From assembly GCF_016909185.1 (NCBI RefSeq), contig NZ_JAFBFH010000028.1, positions 1 through 64,000 on the forward strand: a stretch of DNA of 64,000 nt, read 5' to 3'. Both the position numbers and the translations under genes were made by a program. Below the pieces are notes generated by a model. It ran no database searches. It was not told where the DNA came from and was given only the letters and a program-made list of their open reading frames with translations. Position 1 is the first letter of the stretch, and each line of letters begins with the position of its first letter. Shown piece after piece: positions 29,051 to 40,092 of this stretch. This stretch comes from Siminovitchia thermophila (lineage in GTDB: Bacteria; Bacillota; Bacilli; Bacillales; Bacillaceae_C).

Positions 29051-31240
29051 TTAATTCATGATTCTGTGAACCGCATAAATATCTGGAATTTGTTTGATTT
29101 TATCCACCACTTTATGAAGGTGGCTAATATTGTGAATCGCGATCGTCATCATGATCGTTGCCACCTTATTGCGGTCGGTACGGCCACTGATGGCTGTTAT
29201 ATTTGTCCTCGTGCCACTGACCGTTTGTAACACTTCATTCAGCAGGCCATGCCGGTCGTAACCAAGGATTTCAATATCGACATTGTACTCTTTTCGGGAG
29301 TTGCGATTTGTTTCCCACTCAACCGGAATGAGGCGATTTTCATCTTGATTGGCTATCATATTCGGGCAATCGCGCCGATGGACAGAAACACCTCTGCCTT
29401 TTGTAATAAAGCCGATAATTTCATCCCCAGGAACCGGATTGCAGCAGCGGGACAGACGAATTAAAAGATTGTCAGCCCCTGCCACTTTCACGCCTGCTTC
29501 ATGTTTCCTCGGCCGGCCCGTCGTCTTCGTTTCAGTCACAATCTCTTTGATCGCTTCTTCTTCGTCCCGTTTTTTTCTCCATTTTTCCGTCAGGCGGTTA
29601 GCCACTTGTTGTGCCGAAACGCCGTTATAGCCAACAGCTGCGTACATATCTTCCGCCGTGGAAAAATTAAATTTGTCGGCTGTTCTTTCAATATTTTCGG
29701 GAGTCAGGATCTCTTTTAAGTCAAAGTCCAGTTCTCTGATTTCTTTTTCTATCATTTCCCGGCCTTTTATAATGTTTTCTTCTTTTCGCTGCCGTTTAAA
29801 AAATTGCTTAATTTTGTTTTTCGCCTGGGAAGTTTGGGCAAGCTTCAGCCAATCCTGGCTTGGTCCATATGAATGCTTGGATGTTAAAATCTCAACAATA
29901 TCACCGGTGTTTAGCTTGTAATCCAGTGTGACCATTTTCCCGTTGATTTTTGCGCCTATTGTTTTATTGCCGATTTCCGAATGGATTCGGTAGGCAAAAT
30001 CAATAGGCACCGATCCCGCAGGCAACTCAATGACATCGCCTTTTGGCGTAAATACGAATACCATGTCAGAAAAGAGATCAATTTTTAACGATTCCATGAA
30101 TTCTTCTGCGTTAGCGGATTCGTTTTGAAACTCTAATATTTCCCTGAACCAGGACAGTTTTTTATCAAAGGAAGCCTGCTGATGCGGGGATTTTCCTTCT
30201 TTATAAGCCCAATGGGCAGCAACCCCGTACTCGGCGATTCGATGCATTTCAAAGGTTCTGATTTGTACTTCGAGCGGCTCCCCGCCTGGCCCAATGACGG
30301 TAGTATGAAGCGATTGATACATGTTCGGTTTTGGCATGGCGATATAATCTTTAAATCGCCCGGGCATCGGTTTCCAGCAAGTATGAATGATGCCAAGGAC
30401 AGCGTAACAGTCCTTGATGCTGTTGACGATAATTCTAACAGCGAGCAAGTCATAAATTTCATTGAACTGTTTATGCTGCAGGCTCATTTTCCTGTAGATC
30501 GAATAAATATGTTTCGGTCGTCCATACAGTTCGGCTTTAATATTCACTTCTTCCAGCCGCTCTTGCATTTCTTTAATCACATTGTCAAGATACTCTTCCC
30601 GCTCAGCCCTCTTTCTTTTCATCAGATTAACAATTCGATAGTATTGTTGGGGATTTAAATATCGAAGAGAAGTATCTTCCAGCTCCCATTTTATTTTGGA
30701 AATTCCGAGCCGGTGGGCAAGTGGAGCAAATATTTCGAGTGTCTCATTGGCAATTCTTCTTTGCTTTTCCGGAGGAAGGTGCTTAAGCGTTCGCATATTA
30801 TGGAGCCTGTCCGCCAGCTTTATCAAAATAACTCGAATGTCTTTTGCCATTGCCACAAACATTTTTCGGTGATTTTCAGCTTGCTGTTCTTCATGAGATT
30901 TATATTTGATTTTCCCAAGCTTTGTAACGCCATCGACAAGCATCGCCACTTCACTATCAAACTCTTCTGCCAGTTGTCGGATGGTTACTGGCGTATCTTC
31001 AACAACATCATGAAGAAACCCCGCTGCGACTGTAGCCGGGTCCATTTCCAGATCAGCCAGTATTCCTGCCACCTGGATTGGATGCACAATATATGGTTCT
31101 CCCGATTTCCGATATTGATCCTTATGAGCCAAACGAGCAAACTCATATGCTTTTTTTACAAGCATTTCATGTTCCTCGTTCAAATATTTACGTGTACGTT
31201 CTATGACGTCATCTGCGGATAAGACATTATCATTTGCCAC
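29051..31240 (-). CDS. relA: Bifunctional (p)ppGpp synthetase/hydrolase Rel
   Basis: Makes and degrades (p)ppGpp in the stringent response. The 729 residues show an N-terminal hydrolase domain with the HD pair at 77-78 (GFLHDVVEDT), a synthetase domain with RIIVNSIKDCYAVLG and GRFKDYIAMPKPN, a TGS domain (FTPKGDVIELPAGSVPIDF), the zinc-finger-type region with RCCNPVPGDEIIGFITKGRG and an ACT domain at the C-terminus. The GTG at 31240 fits the AAGGTG binding site better than the GTG inside it. The hydrolase motif is intact, so it is a bifunctional Rel. Confidence 0.97.
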   Translation of the reverse strand: MANDNVLSADDVIERTRKYLNEEHEMLVKKAYEFARLAHKDQYRKSGEPYIVHPIQVAGILADLEMDPATVAAGFLHDVVEDTPVTIRQLAEEFDSEVAMLVDGVTKLGKIKYKSHEEQQAENHRKMFVAMAKDIRVILIKLADRLHNMRTLKHLPPEKQRRIANETLEIFAPLAHRLGISKIKWELEDTSLRYLNPQQYYRIVNLMKRKRAEREEYLDNVIKEMQERLEEVNIKAELYGRPKHIYSIYRKMSLQHKQFNEIYDLLAVRIIVNSIKDCYAVLGIIHTCWKPMPGRFKDYIAMPKPNMYQSLHTTVIGPGGEPLEVQIRTFEMHRIAEYGVAAHWAYKEGKSPHQQASFDKKLSWFREILEFQNESANAEEFMESLKIDLFSDMVFVFTPKGDVIELPAGSVPIDFAYRIHSEIGNKTIGAKINGKMVTLDYKLNTGDIVEILTSKHSYGPSQDWLKLAQTSQAKNKIKQFFKRQRKEENIIKGREMIEKEIRELDFDLKEILTPENIERTADKFNFSTAEDMYAAVGYNGVSAQQVANRLTEKWRKKRDEEEAIKEIVTETKTTGRPRKHEAGVKVAGADNLLIRLSRCCNPVPGDEIIGFITKGRGVSVHRRDCPNMIANQDENRLIPVEWETNRNSRKEYNVDIEILGYDRHGLLNEVLQTVSGTRTNITAISGRTDRNKVATIMMTIAIHNISHLHKVVDKIKQIPDIYAVHRIMN

Positions 31241-31712
31241 AAGGATCACCTTTTTAATGTAAAATTTATTGAGTAGTCATTTTCTATATATTATGGTGAT
31301 AGATTGGAATCTTGTAAAGTGCAACGATCCCATTTCCAGTAATTATATCTAATTATAGCGAATGTTGATGAAAAAATGATCATCATCCAATAAAAACGCA
31401 AGTTGGCAGGTCCAACACTCCTCTAGCCGGGAAGTCGAAAACAAATGTCCGTTTTTCAACTCAATGTTTGGGCACGAGTATGTTCATACATCCAATCATT
31501 TCCCCACAACATTGCTTTCTAGAAAAAAAGCACTCGGATGAGTGCTTTGACCAAAGAATTTTGATCCTTCGTTCATGTTTACTGTCCGTAAGCCCATTCG
31601 AATTCAAGTATTTTGACCTGATCATCCAGACACCGCGCACTGTAGGCTTTCTCCCATTCGGGATGGACATGACAATCGTTTATTTTCGGAACCTGGCCAC
31701 ATGTGTGATGTA
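31241..31712. other. Intergenic region between relA and apt
   Basis: No gene supported. It holds the relA promoter region, which I cannot resolve, and a terminator at 31523-31548. The frames crossing it lack ribosome binding sites. Confidence 0.6.
31523..31548 (-). terminator. Terminator about 165 bp after apt
   Basis: Stem AAAGCACTC/GAGTGCTTT with an ATCC loop and seven T on the minus strand. It is unusually far from the apt stop, so the apt mRNA has a long 3' end or a short RNA precedes it. Confidence 0.75.
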
Positions 31713-32225
31713 TTAAAAATTGATTAACGATAATAAATCATAATCTTCAAGTTTTCGCCTTCCGTCTAAATACGTGAGCTCAATCAGAAAGGCAATTCCG
31801 ACAACGATTCCTCCCAGCCGTTCAACGAGCTCAATGGTGGCTTCGATCGTTCCGCCGGTGGCGAGCAAGTCGTCCGTAATGAGAACCCTTTGCCCCTTTT
31901 TGATCGCGTCTTTATGGATCGTTAACGCATCTTTTCCGTATTCTTTCCCATAGTCCGCTTTAATCGTCTCCCTTGGAAGTTTGCCTTCCTTTCTGACCGG
32001 GGCAAATCCGACGCCGAGCGCATAGGCCACGGGACAACCGATAATAAATCCCCGGGCTTCCGGGCCGACAACGATATCCACTCTTTTTTCGCGGGCATAT
32101 TGCACAATCAAATCGGTGGCGTATTTAAATGCTTTCCCATTATCCATCAATGTCGTTATATCTTTAAAAAGCACGCCTTCTTTCGGCCAATCCGGAACGA
32201 TTGTAATATATTTTTTTAAGTCCAT
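31713..32225 (-). CDS. apt: Adenine phosphoribosyltransferase
   Basis: Salvages adenine to AMP with PRPP. The 170 residues fit the family. [12 protein letters not shown] and RKEGKLPRE form the substrate loops, and [14 protein letters not shown] (about 122-135) is the PRPP-binding motif. It follows recJ with overlapping ends (the recJ stop lies at 32216), indicating translational coupling. GAGGAGG precedes the ATG. Confidence 0.96.
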   Translation of the reverse strand: MDLKKYITIVPDWPKEGVLFKDITTLMDNGKAFKYATDLIVQYAREKRVDIVVGPEARGFIIGCPVAYALGVGFAPVRKEGKLPRETIKADYGKEYGKDALTIHKDAIKKGQRVLITDDLLATGGTIEATIELVERLGGIVVGIAFLIELTYLDGRRKLEDYDLLSLINF

Positions 32226-34582
32226 GCTTCCACTTCCTCCTCATGTGGAATAGAGTGCGCGACTCTCTCCTCAAACCATTTTTTTAATTCGGGATAAGAT
32301 GAATATAACAAGATGTTTTCAAGTTTGATCATCTCTTGTTTTTTCTGAAACGAAGGCGAATCCGCCAAATCTTTTTTCATTTTTGCCTGTTTAAGAGAAA
32401 TAATCCCTTCATCTATTTTAACAAAATCAAGTTCAAAAAACACTTGTGTCATAAACTGGACAGTTTCCTTGGACCAGCCCCGGTATGCCGCCAAATCTTC
32501 CCCGTATTTTTTCACATTGAATGTGCGCCTTTTTGCAAGAAAAGCATAATACCATTTAAAATGATCGCGAGTTGGAATTGTATGAAAAAAATGTTCTCGT
32601 TCATGAAAAAAGTGAACGTAGATCCGATCCGGTTTTTTACCTTTAACCAAGCCTTCAATAATGGCTGTTTCAAAAGGGAAATCAACCAATACGACATTCT
32701 TGCCGTCCATCCTATATTCTTGGGCTCGCTCTTCGCTTGGAATCAACACAGTACGCACATTCCGCAATTCGGGAACTCGACTTAATGTTTTTTCATGAAA
32801 GACGATGAATTCCGCATCTTTGCCGTGAAGGAGGGGCACCCAGGTTTTAAACGGCTTGTTGCCCCGAAAGTCGAACAACTGCCATTCGTTGATGGCCATA
32901 TCCCTAATAAATATTTGTGGCTTTCTCCTATTATTCCATTCATTGATGGACAGTTCTCCAATAACCGACAGTTTGGCATCTGGCGATATATCATCGGCGA
33001 GCTTCCCGAGATGAAAGCCGACCCCATCTAATAACATATCGTTTTGACTTAAAGTCAATTTTAAATGGGCATCATTTCCGCCTATTTTTCTGACATGATT
33101 GACAGCGGCATTTTTAACCATGAATGCAGGCTTCGGGTTGGCTACTCCAAAAGGAGCAAGCCGCTCCACTTCTTTGATCGTGTCCAAAGTAATGTCATCG
33201 AGTGAAATGGAAGCTTCCAGCTCAGTAACGGGAACGAAATCTTTGGCACTAAGCTGGTTGTTCGCCGCCCGGTTCAGCCGCTTGCGAAGTTCATCGACAT
33301 CTTTGATATCAAGTGTCATACCGGCTGCCATAGGGTGGCCGCCGAAATGAGGAAGGATGTCGGCACACTCCAATAAATTGGCAAACAAGTCAAACCCGGG
33401 AATACTTCGAGCGGAGCCTTTTGCCTGTCCAGTATGCGAATCATAACTTAATACAATCGCTGGCCGGTAAAACTGTTCGGTAATCCTTGAAGCGACAATG
33501 CCGATCACGCCGGCATTCCAACCTTCTTTGCCAATCACAAGTACTTTGTTTTCGGAAAGAGGATAAGACATGGAGATCATGTCAACCGCTTCTTTTGTCA
33601 TTTCTGATACGAGAGTTTGCCGTTCTTTATTTAAAATCTCAATTTCATCAGCCAAAAGAGCCGCCTCATCGGCATGTTTCGCCATCAACAAGTTTGCCGC
33701 GGGAACGGCACTATCAAGCCTTCCCGCAGCATTCAGCCGGGGACCAATTGTAAAACCAAGCGTTTCTTCGCTCAGATCGGCAAACTGAATACCTGCCGTT
33801 TTGCCAAGGGCAAGCAACCCGGGCCTTTTTGTGGAAGAGAGGATCTGCAACCCTTTCTTGACAATAAGGCGATTTTCACCTATAAGTGGCACTAGATCAC
33901 AGACCGTGCCAATGGCCACCAAATCCAGCAAGTCATACGGAACTTTTCCGTATAATGCATGAGCAAGCTTAAAGGCGACACCCACTCCGGCCAGATAGGG
34001 AAAAGGATAGGCGTCTTCCTTCAATTTGGGATGAATAATGGCATGGGCTTCCGGAATTTCGTCTCGCAATTCATGGTGATCCGTAATAATTAAATCAATA
34101 CCAAGCTCTTTGGCCACTAGTGCTTCGTGTATGGCTGAAATGCCGGTATCAACTGTAATGATTAACTGAACGCCTTCGTCAAAAGCCTTTCGGAAAGCAG
34201 CTTCATTCGGTCCGTAGCCTTCTGTAAAACGGTTTGGTATGTAAAAATCAACTACGGCTCCCATTTCCTGTAAAACAGTTGTCAATAAAGATGTGCTGGT
34301 AACACCGTCCGCATCATAATCGCCAAATACAAGGATCGGTTCTTTGTTGTTAACCGCCCTCTTAATTCGTTCTACCGCTTTTTCCATATCAGGCATTAAA
34401 AATGGATCATGAAATTGGTTATCTTCCATATGTAAAAAAATGCTTGCTTCTTCAGGAGAATCAAATCCACGATTGACAAGCAATGTTGCGGCAAGTGTGC
34501 TAATTTCAAGCTGTTTGGCCAGTTTTTGAACCTTGTCTCTGTTTGTATCATGGACGATCCAGCGGGTTTTTGCTTGTAACAT
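32216..34582 (-). CDS. recJ: Single-stranded-DNA-specific exonuclease RecJ
   Basis: A 5'-3' ssDNA exonuclease of the DHH superfamily acting in recombination and mismatch repair. The 788 residues include [16 protein letters not shown] (motif I, near 85-100), IITDHHE (motif III), [12 protein letters not shown] in the DHHA1 domain, an OB domain and a C-terminal extension typical of Bacillus RecJ. The ATG at 34582 follows GAGGGGTG; the frame continues to 34633 without support. It is upstream of and overlapping apt. Confidence 0.95.
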   Translation of the reverse strand: MLQAKTRWIVHDTNRDKVQKLAKQLEISTLAATLLVNRGFDSPEEASIFLHMEDNQFHDPFLMPDMEKAVERIKRAVNNKEPILVFGDYDADGVTSTSLLTTVLQEMGAVVDFYIPNRFTEGYGPNEAAFRKAFDEGVQLIITVDTGISAIHEALVAKELGIDLIITDHHELRDEIPEAHAIIHPKLKEDAYPFPYLAGVGVAFKLAHALYGKVPYDLLDLVAIGTVCDLVPLIGENRLIVKKGLQILSSTKRPGLLALGKTAGIQFADLSEETLGFTIGPRLNAAGRLDSAVPAANLLMAKHADEAALLADEIEILNKERQTLVSEMTKEAVDMISMSYPLSENKVLVIGKEGWNAGVIGIVASRITEQFYRPAIVLSYDSHTGQAKGSARSIPGFDLFANLLECADILPHFGGHPMAAGMTLDIKDVDELRKRLNRAANNQLSAKDFVPVTELEASISLDDITLDTIKEVERLAPFGVANPKPAFMVKNAAVNHVRKIGGNDAHLKLTLSQNDMLLDGVGFHLGKLADDISPDAKLSVIGELSINEWNNRRKPQIFIRDMAINEWQLFDFRGNKPFKTWVPLLHGKDAEFIVFHEKTLSRVPELRNVRTVLIPSEERAQEYRMDGKNVVLVDFPFETAIIEGLVKGKKPDRIYVHFFHEREHFFHTIPTRDHFKWYYAFLAKRRTFNVKKYGEDLAAYRGWSKETVQFMTQVFFELDFVKIDEGIISLKQAKMKKDLADSPSFQKKQEMIKLENILLYSSYPELKKWFEERVAHSIPHEEEVEAWT

Positions 34583-34659
34583 TTCTTCACCCCTCAGAGC
34601 ATCTATTATACAGAAGAGACAGCGGCCTTTCAAAGGAAAGAAACAGCTTCTTCAAAGGA

Positions 34660-35577
34660 CTAATGATCTTTTGTGGTACGATCCTCCGCAGCATAAAACG
34701 GATTAATATGCATGAAGACATTATGGACACTCGGGTGCTCCAGAAGCAATTTCTTCACCTTTTTTCCAACACGTTGGCCGTCCGCAACAGTCATGTTCGG
34801 ATCAACCGCGATTTTTAAATCAATAATGACGTAATAGCCGTATTTCCTTGCATACAGTTCATCAATTCTTTTCACTTCGGGAACAGTCGAAATGATATTT
34901 CTCCATTCAACCGTTTCCTCTTCATCCAGCACGTGATCCAATGTATTATATATTGCTTCAGAGCCGAGTTTCCACGCCAGCCAGACGACCATCAAGGAAA
35001 CAACCAAGCCTGCCACCGGGTCGCCGTAAACGAGCCAGTCAATTTGAAAGTATTTTCCCAGCAGAGAGGCACCAATCCCGACCAAAGCCGCCAGCGAAGA
35101 ATAAACGTCGGAACGATGCTCAAATGCATTGACAATGAGCGCTTCACTATTCAGCTTTTTGCCAAGGCGATATTTATAGCGGAACAGGGCTTCCTTTACA
35201 ACAATGGATATTACAACCGCATAAATTGCGAGCCCTCCGGGCGCTTCAACAGGGTTAAAAAAAGAAGATAATGATGATTTTCCAATTTGCAGCCCTACAA
35301 GAAATAATAGGATGGCAACGATGATGGCGGCGATCGATTCGGCCTTGCCATGGCCGTAGGGGTGCTCCTCATCAGGCGGCTGTTTTGCCGCACGGAGCCC
35401 TACATATGCCGCCAGTGAACCGACAATGTCTGATGCCGAGTGAACGGCGTCGGCTATAAGGGCTTTACTGTGTGACTGCAGCCCGATGACCCCTTTTACA
35501 AGCGTTAACAATATATTGACGATAATCCCAATCCAGGCGGCAAACTCTGCCTGCTGAAAGCGCCGGTTTACTTCCAT
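34660..35577 (-). CDS. Cation diffusion facilitator family transporter
   Basis: Membrane exporter of divalent metals such as Zn2+, Co2+, Mn2+ or Fe2+ in exchange for protons. The 305 residues have about six helices, the metal-site pattern ADAVHSASD (helix II, about 43-51) and the partner HRSDVYSS (helix V), followed by a cytoplasmic dimerisation domain. EEHPYGHGKAE marks the family. The start at 35577 follows GGAG by 8 bases. The metal cannot be decided from the sequence. It lies between secDF and recJ, possibly co-transcribed with recJ (77-bp gap). Confidence 0.93.
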   Translation of the reverse strand: MEVNRRFQQAEFAAWIGIIVNILLTLVKGVIGLQSHSKALIADAVHSASDIVGSLAAYVGLRAAKQPPDEEHPYGHGKAESIAAIIVAILLFLVGLQIGKSSLSSFFNPVEAPGGLAIYAVVISIVVKEALFRYKYRLGKKLNSEALIVNAFEHRSDVYSSLAALVGIGASLLGKYFQIDWLVYGDPVAGLVVSLMVVWLAWKLGSEAIYNTLDHVLDEEETVEWRNIISTVPEVKRIDELYARKYGYYVIIDLKIAVDPNMTVADGQRVGKKVKKLLLEHPSVHNVFMHINPFYAAEDRTTKDH

Positions 35578-35627
35578 ACACAATTCTCCTTTTTTACCTT
35601 GCTCATACTATTCTGCCCTTTTAAAGG

Positions 35628-35654
35628 AAAAAAGCCGCTCATTGCGGCTTTTTT
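35628..35654. terminator. Terminator after secDF
   Basis: Stem AAAAAAGCCGC/GCGGCTTTTTT, 10 bp after the secDF stop, symmetrical and able to act on both strands. Confidence 0.88.
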
Positions 35655-35664
35655 CGAGTAAACA

Positions 35665-37932
35665 TTAAACTTGCGGTTCATCAGACCATTTCTTTTTTTC
35701 TTTTACCGTAACGATCGGGCCTTTTTTCTTTAACTCTTTTACTTTCAAGTCATACCAAAGCTGTGCAGAGATAAAAATGGATGAATAGGTTCCTGCAATC
35801 AGTCCCACCAGCAATGCCAGTGAAAAGCCCCTGATGGATTCACTGCCAAAAATAAGCAGCGCGACTACTGCCACAATAACCGTTAAAACAGTGTTGATCG
35901 AACGCGTTAAAGTTTGCCGGAGCCCGGTGTTGACGACCTCTGCGATATCTTCCTCGGTCCGGAGTCGTTTTTTCGCCCGCATATTTTCCCTGATCCGGTC
36001 AAATGTGACAATCGTATCATTGATCGAATAACCTACAATGGTCAAGACGGCGGCAATGAAAGTAATATCCACTTCAAACCTGGTCAAGCTGAAAAACGCA
36101 ATGATGAAAAAAGCATCGTGGACCAGTCCAAGGACTGCCGACAACCCCATCGAAAACTCAAATCGGAGCGATACATAAATAATGATTCCAACGGCCGCAA
36201 TCGCAAGGGCAAATAACGCATTTTTGGCCAATTCCTTGCCAACTGTCGGAGAAACGGTACTTACATTTGGCTCGGAACCGTATTGATCACTGAAGTGATC
36301 TTTCAATTGGGCTATTTCTTCATTTGTCATGACACCTTTATAGCGGGCAACACCTATTTCCTGATCGGCGCCCGACAGGACGATATCATCTGTTTCAATA
36401 CCCGCAGAAGCCAATTCCGACTTCACTTCTTCCGCCGTTAACGGTTTGCCCGCATTAAATTCAATCCGGGTTCCGCTTGAAAAATCAATTCCCAGGTTCA
36501 ATTTAAATATCCCGAGAACGATCGCGCCCGCCAATAACAATACGATGGACACTCCGTAAAATTTCTTTCTGTTTTGAACAAAATCAAAAAAGTCAAACGG
36601 TGTTTTTAAGTCATATGCCGTGAGGTTTTCCGCCAAATCGTGGATCTCTGATTTTTTTACGCCAAACCAGCCCGGTTTTTTGTTGAGAAATTTGCTGTTA
36701 ATCCAAAGACCCAGCAAGAGCCTGGAACCATAAACAGCCGTGAGAAAACTCATCACGATGCTCAAAATCAGCATTGTTGCGAATCCTTTTACCGAGCTCG
36801 TCCCAAAATAAAATAGAACCGCGCCCGCCAACAAGGTCGTTATATTGGCGTCCAAAATGGCGACAAAAGACTGTTTGTTGCCTGCCTTAAAAGCGGAACG
36901 AAGTGAACGTCCCAGTTTGATCTCTTCTTTCAATCGCTCATACGTCAAAATATTGGCATCCACCGCCATTCCGACTCCGAGAATTAAAGCCGCGATTCCC
37001 GGAAGAGTCAGCACTCCATTCATTAATGAGAATACAAGTAAAATCAAATATATATAAATTGATAGCGTAATCGTCGCGATGACACCCGGAAAACGGTAAT
37101 AAAATATCATGAACAGGAAAATGATCGCAATCCCGATCATGCCGGCGGTAACGGTTTTATCCATTGCCTGTTCACCAAATTGGGCTCCTACCGATGTTGA
37201 ATACACCTCATTTAATTTGACAGGGAGAGCTCCTGCATTCAACAAGTTGGCAAGATTTTCAGCTTCTTCTTTTGTAAAGCTTCCTTCAATCGAAACATCC
37301 GTCTGATTGAACACCTGGTTGACGTTTGGGGCAGACAACAGTTTCTGATTGCCATTTGTGGACGCCTCTTTATAAGAGTCGACGCCTTCTTCAAAGTCCA
37401 TCCAAATCGCAAGCTGGTTGTTCGGCGCCATGCTCAAGATTTTTTCGGTGACTTCTTTAAATTTCTTTTTATCTTTTAATTGCACAAGAACGACCGGCTG
37501 GTTTGAATCAGGAGAAAAGCTCATCTTGGCGGCTCCTTCAACAAGATCCGCCCCATCCAGCATCACATTGTCATTTACATCACGAAATGTGAGAGTAGCC
37601 TGGGTGCCAAGAATTTCCCGCGCCTGATTTTGGTCTTCCACCCCTGCCAGTTGAACCCTGATACGGTCATTTCCCTCAATTTGTATATTTGGTTCGCTTA
37701 CCCCAAGCACGTTAACACGCCGATTCAACGCATCCGTAGTATGGACAAGCGTTTCACGGGTAATTTTTTGGCCTTCTTTGGCAGGTTCCACTTCATATAG
37801 AACTTCAAATCCGCCTTGCAGATCGAGGCCAAGCTTAATGTCATTGATGATATTGTTTGTAGTTGATCCGGTAACACCCGCCAAGCAAATGATGATTAGA
37901 AAAAAGGCGAGAATCCTGCTTCTTTTTACCAT
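35665..37932 (-). CDS. secDF: Fused protein translocase subunit SecDF
   Basis: Membrane component that uses the proton gradient to help Sec translocation. SecD and SecF are fused in 755 residues, as in B. subtilis. The first half has a transmembrane helix (8-25), the DLQGGFEVLYEVEP motif, a large extracytoplasmic domain and five clustered helices from about 260. The second half starts near 440 (FDFFDFVQNRKKFYG) with LGIDFSSGTRIEF and five more helices. The conserved YSINDTIVTFDRIRE region is intact. GGGAGG precedes the start. Confidence 0.97.
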   Translation of the reverse strand: MVKRSRILAFFLIIICLAGVTGSTTNNIINDIKLGLDLQGGFEVLYEVEPAKEGQKITRETLVHTTDALNRRVNVLGVSEPNIQIEGNDRIRVQLAGVEDQNQAREILGTQATLTFRDVNDNVMLDGADLVEGAAKMSFSPDSNQPVVLVQLKDKKKFKEVTEKILSMAPNNQLAIWMDFEEGVDSYKEASTNGNQKLLSAPNVNQVFNQTDVSIEGSFTKEEAENLANLLNAGALPVKLNEVYSTSVGAQFGEQAMDKTVTAGMIGIAIIFLFMIFYYRFPGVIATITLSIYIYLILLVFSLMNGVLTLPGIAALILGVGMAVDANILTYERLKEEIKLGRSLRSAFKAGNKQSFVAILDANITTLLAGAVLFYFGTSSVKGFATMLILSIVMSFLTAVYGSRLLLGLWINSKFLNKKPGWFGVKKSEIHDLAENLTAYDLKTPFDFFDFVQNRKKFYGVSIVLLLAGAIVLGIFKLNLGIDFSSGTRIEFNAGKPLTAEEVKSELASAGIETDDIVLSGADQEIGVARYKGVMTNEEIAQLKDHFSDQYGSEPNVSTVSPTVGKELAKNALFALAIAAVGIIIYVSLRFEFSMGLSAVLGLVHDAFFIIAFFSLTRFEVDITFIAAVLTIVGYSINDTIVTFDRIRENMRAKKRLRTEEDIAEVVNTGLRQTLTRSINTVLTVIVAVVALLIFGSESIRGFSLALLVGLIAGTYSSIFISAQLWYDLKVKELKKKGPIVTVKEKKKWSDEPQV

Positions 37933-38023
37933 TTAAATATAAGTCCTCCCTCGGGAATAAAAACCTTCAAGAAATGAAAAAACTTCCAAATTAAATTATG
38001 AATCAAGAAAAATCAACTGTCAA

Positions 38024-38338
38024 TTAAGACTCTTTATCTCCAAGTAATTGTTTCAAATCCTCGTTGTCCAAATCTTTCAGAAGATCAGGAGATCGAAAGG
38101 CTTCTACTGTTGCATAATTCATATAGTCGCCCGGCTTTACCGACATGATATCGGAGAAAAGCTCGTATATGCGGATCCCTTCCTTTGGATTTTTCCATCT
38201 TTTTTGTTTGAGAAAATGCCAAATATCTTCTTCACTGACCCTGTCATAACCGAGGATTTCAAACTCCTCCGCTTTACTCGACAAAGCCGGGCTTAATATA
38301 TGGAAATAATCATCGTATATATGTTTATCTTTGGACAT
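38024..38338 (-). CDS. comN: Post-transcriptional regulator ComN (YrzD)
   Basis: A small soluble protein of 104 residues starting MSKDKHIYDDYFHILSP, of the ComN family that in B. subtilis acts post-transcriptionally on comE mRNA and associates with DivIVA. The ATG at 38338 has AAAGGTGG 7 bases upstream; the frame runs on to 38455 without support and would overlap the spoVB promoter. It is divergent from spoVB, as in B. subtilis. Confidence 0.88.
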   Translation of the reverse strand: MSKDKHIYDDYFHILSPALSSKAEEFEILGYDRVSEEDIWHFLKQKRWKNPKEGIRIYELFSDIMSVKPGDYMNYATVEAFRSPDLLKDLDNEDLKQLLGDKES

Positions 38339-38381
38339 TCTTTGGCCACCTTTCTTTGCAAGGCGATAAGACGAGAACTTG

Positions 38382-38411
38382 TCATGCTTTGTCCCATATC
38401 TTGCATATACT
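38382..38411 (+). promoter_or_regulatory. Putative SigE-type promoter of spoVB
   Basis: GTCATGCTT at 38381-38389 and CATATACT at 38404-38411, about 15 bases apart. The -10 matches 6 of 8 positions of the SigE consensus (CATACAAT), and the predicted start is about 38 bases before the spoVB ATG. SigE control of spoVB is known in B. subtilis. Confidence 0.45.
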
Positions 38412-38455
38412 TTATTGTAATCCAATTGACCATTTTTGAGAAGGCAGGGAAACAA

Positions 38456-40000
38456 ATGTCAAAGTTTTTAAAGGGTACGATGATATTAATGGCTGCCGGG
38501 TTGATTACAAGGCTCCTAGGCTTTATTAATAGAATTGTCATCGCGCGGCTGATCGGAGAAGAGGGTGTCGGCCTGTACATGATGGCTTACCCCACACTTG
38601 TACTCGTCATTACCATTACCCAGCTCGGGCTCCCGGTAGCGATTTCAAAAGCGGTTGCCGAGGCGGATGCGCGCGGAGATCAGAGAAAAATTAAAAACAT
38701 TCTTGTCGTTTCCCTGTCAGTGACCGGAACATTATCGCTTATTTTTACTCCGGCCCTGATCTTGCTGGCTCCACAGTTGTCAGAAACGTTATTCACTGAC
38801 CAAAGAATTTACTATCCGCTTGTCGCCATTACCCCTATCATTCCGATCATCGCCATTTCTTCGGTCATCAGGGGCTATTTTCAGGGAAAACAAAATATGA
38901 AGCCTTCTGCCGTCTCCCAAGTAATTGAACAGCTTACTAGAATTACGTTAATAGCAGTAATGACAAAAGCATTTCTTCCACATGGCGTCGAATATGCCGC
39001 CGCAGCGGCAATGGTTGCTTCGGTAATTGGTGAATTGATTTCTCTTTGTTATTTATTTACCGTCTTTAAAGTAAAAAAGAAGTTCCCGGTGCGACGAAAC
39101 TTTCTAGAAGGGCTAAAAGCCGGAAGAAAAACATTATCCGAGCTGATGGGTGTCGCCATTCCGACGACCGGAAGCCGGATGATCGGTTCGTTATCCTGGT
39201 TTTTTGAGCCGATTGTTGTTTCCCAAAGCTTGCTGATTGCCGGCATTGCGGCGGGAGTGGCAACAAAACAATACGGTCTGTTGACAGGTTATGCCCTTCC
39301 TTTGCTTACACTTCCCTCTTTTATCACTTTTGCTTTGGCTACTTCACTGGTCCCCGCCATCAGTGAGGCGAATATTATACGAAATTATAAACTGGTAGAA
39401 CACCGACTTCAGCAGGCATTGCGCTTTGCGCTTTTGACCGGAGGATTGTCTGTAGTTGTGTTATTTACGTTTGCCGAACCATTAATGGCCACGATTTACG
39501 GGTCTGTCACTGGAGCTTATTTTATTAAATTAATGGCTCCTTTCTTCATTTTTCAATATTATCAAGGACCATTACAAGCCATTTTGCAGGCACTTGATTT
39601 GGCAAGAGCCGCCATGATCAATAGTATGATCGGCGCCGTCGTCAAGCTCGCCGTCATCTATGTTTTAGCTACAAGGCCGGAATTCGGCATTAACGGGGCA
39701 GCGTTGGGAATAGCCGCGGGAACCGTGTTGGTAACGATCCTCCATTACGCGACAGCTCTGAAAAAAGTCCAATTTACAGTTTATATAAATGATTATTTCA
39801 AGTTTTTGTTAGCAGCAATTTTATCAGGATGGAGCGGAAAAATTTGTTATGAGTTGTTAACAATCGAGCCCATGATGTTAAAGCTTTGTATCGGCATCAG
39901 CATGACATCGCTCATCTACTGCGCCCTATTATTTTTTTTAAAGCTGGCGACAAAAAGCGATATGCAAAAGATTCCGATCATCGGAGCGATCTTCAAATAA
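38456..40000 (+). CDS. spoVB: Stage V sporulation protein B (polysaccharide flippase family)
   Basis: Integral membrane protein of 514 residues in the MOP/MATE superfamily with about 14 helices, needed for spore cortex formation, probably by flipping a peptidoglycan precursor across the forespore membrane. It starts MSKFLKGTMILMAAGLITRLLGF, typical of SpoVB, and has EEGVGLYMMAYPTL and GYFQGKQNMKPSAVSQVIEQ. The ATG at 38456 follows AGAAGGCAGGG; the frame opens earlier but would overlap comN. SpoVB paralogues exist, but the comN neighbour supports this one. Confidence 0.93.
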   Translation: MSKFLKGTMILMAAGLITRLLGFINRIVIARLIGEEGVGLYMMAYPTLVLVITITQLGLPVAISKAVAEADARGDQRKIKNILVVSLSVTGTLSLIFTPALILLAPQLSETLFTDQRIYYPLVAITPIIPIIAISSVIRGYFQGKQNMKPSAVSQVIEQLTRITLIAVMTKAFLPHGVEYAAAAAMVASVIGELISLCYLFTVFKVKKKFPVRRNFLEGLKAGRKTLSELMGVAIPTTGSRMIGSLSWFFEPIVVSQSLLIAGIAAGVATKQYGLLTGYALPLLTLPSFITFALATSLVPAISEANIIRNYKLVEHRLQQALRFALLTGGLSVVVLFTFAEPLMATIYGSVTGAYFIKLMAPFFIFQYYQGPLQAILQALDLARAAMINSMIGAVVKLAVIYVLATRPEFGINGAALGIAAGTVLVTILHYATALKKVQFTVYINDYFKFLLAAILSGWSGKICYELLTIEPMMLKLCIGISMTSLIYCALLFFLKLATKSDMQKIPIIGAIFK

Positions 40001-40092
40001 AGTGCCATCAGTGGAGATTAGGACTGAAAGACGCGGGTTATGCCATTGAAGAGCAACAGGACAAAGGCAAACGCCCTGTTGGCAAGCTCAGA

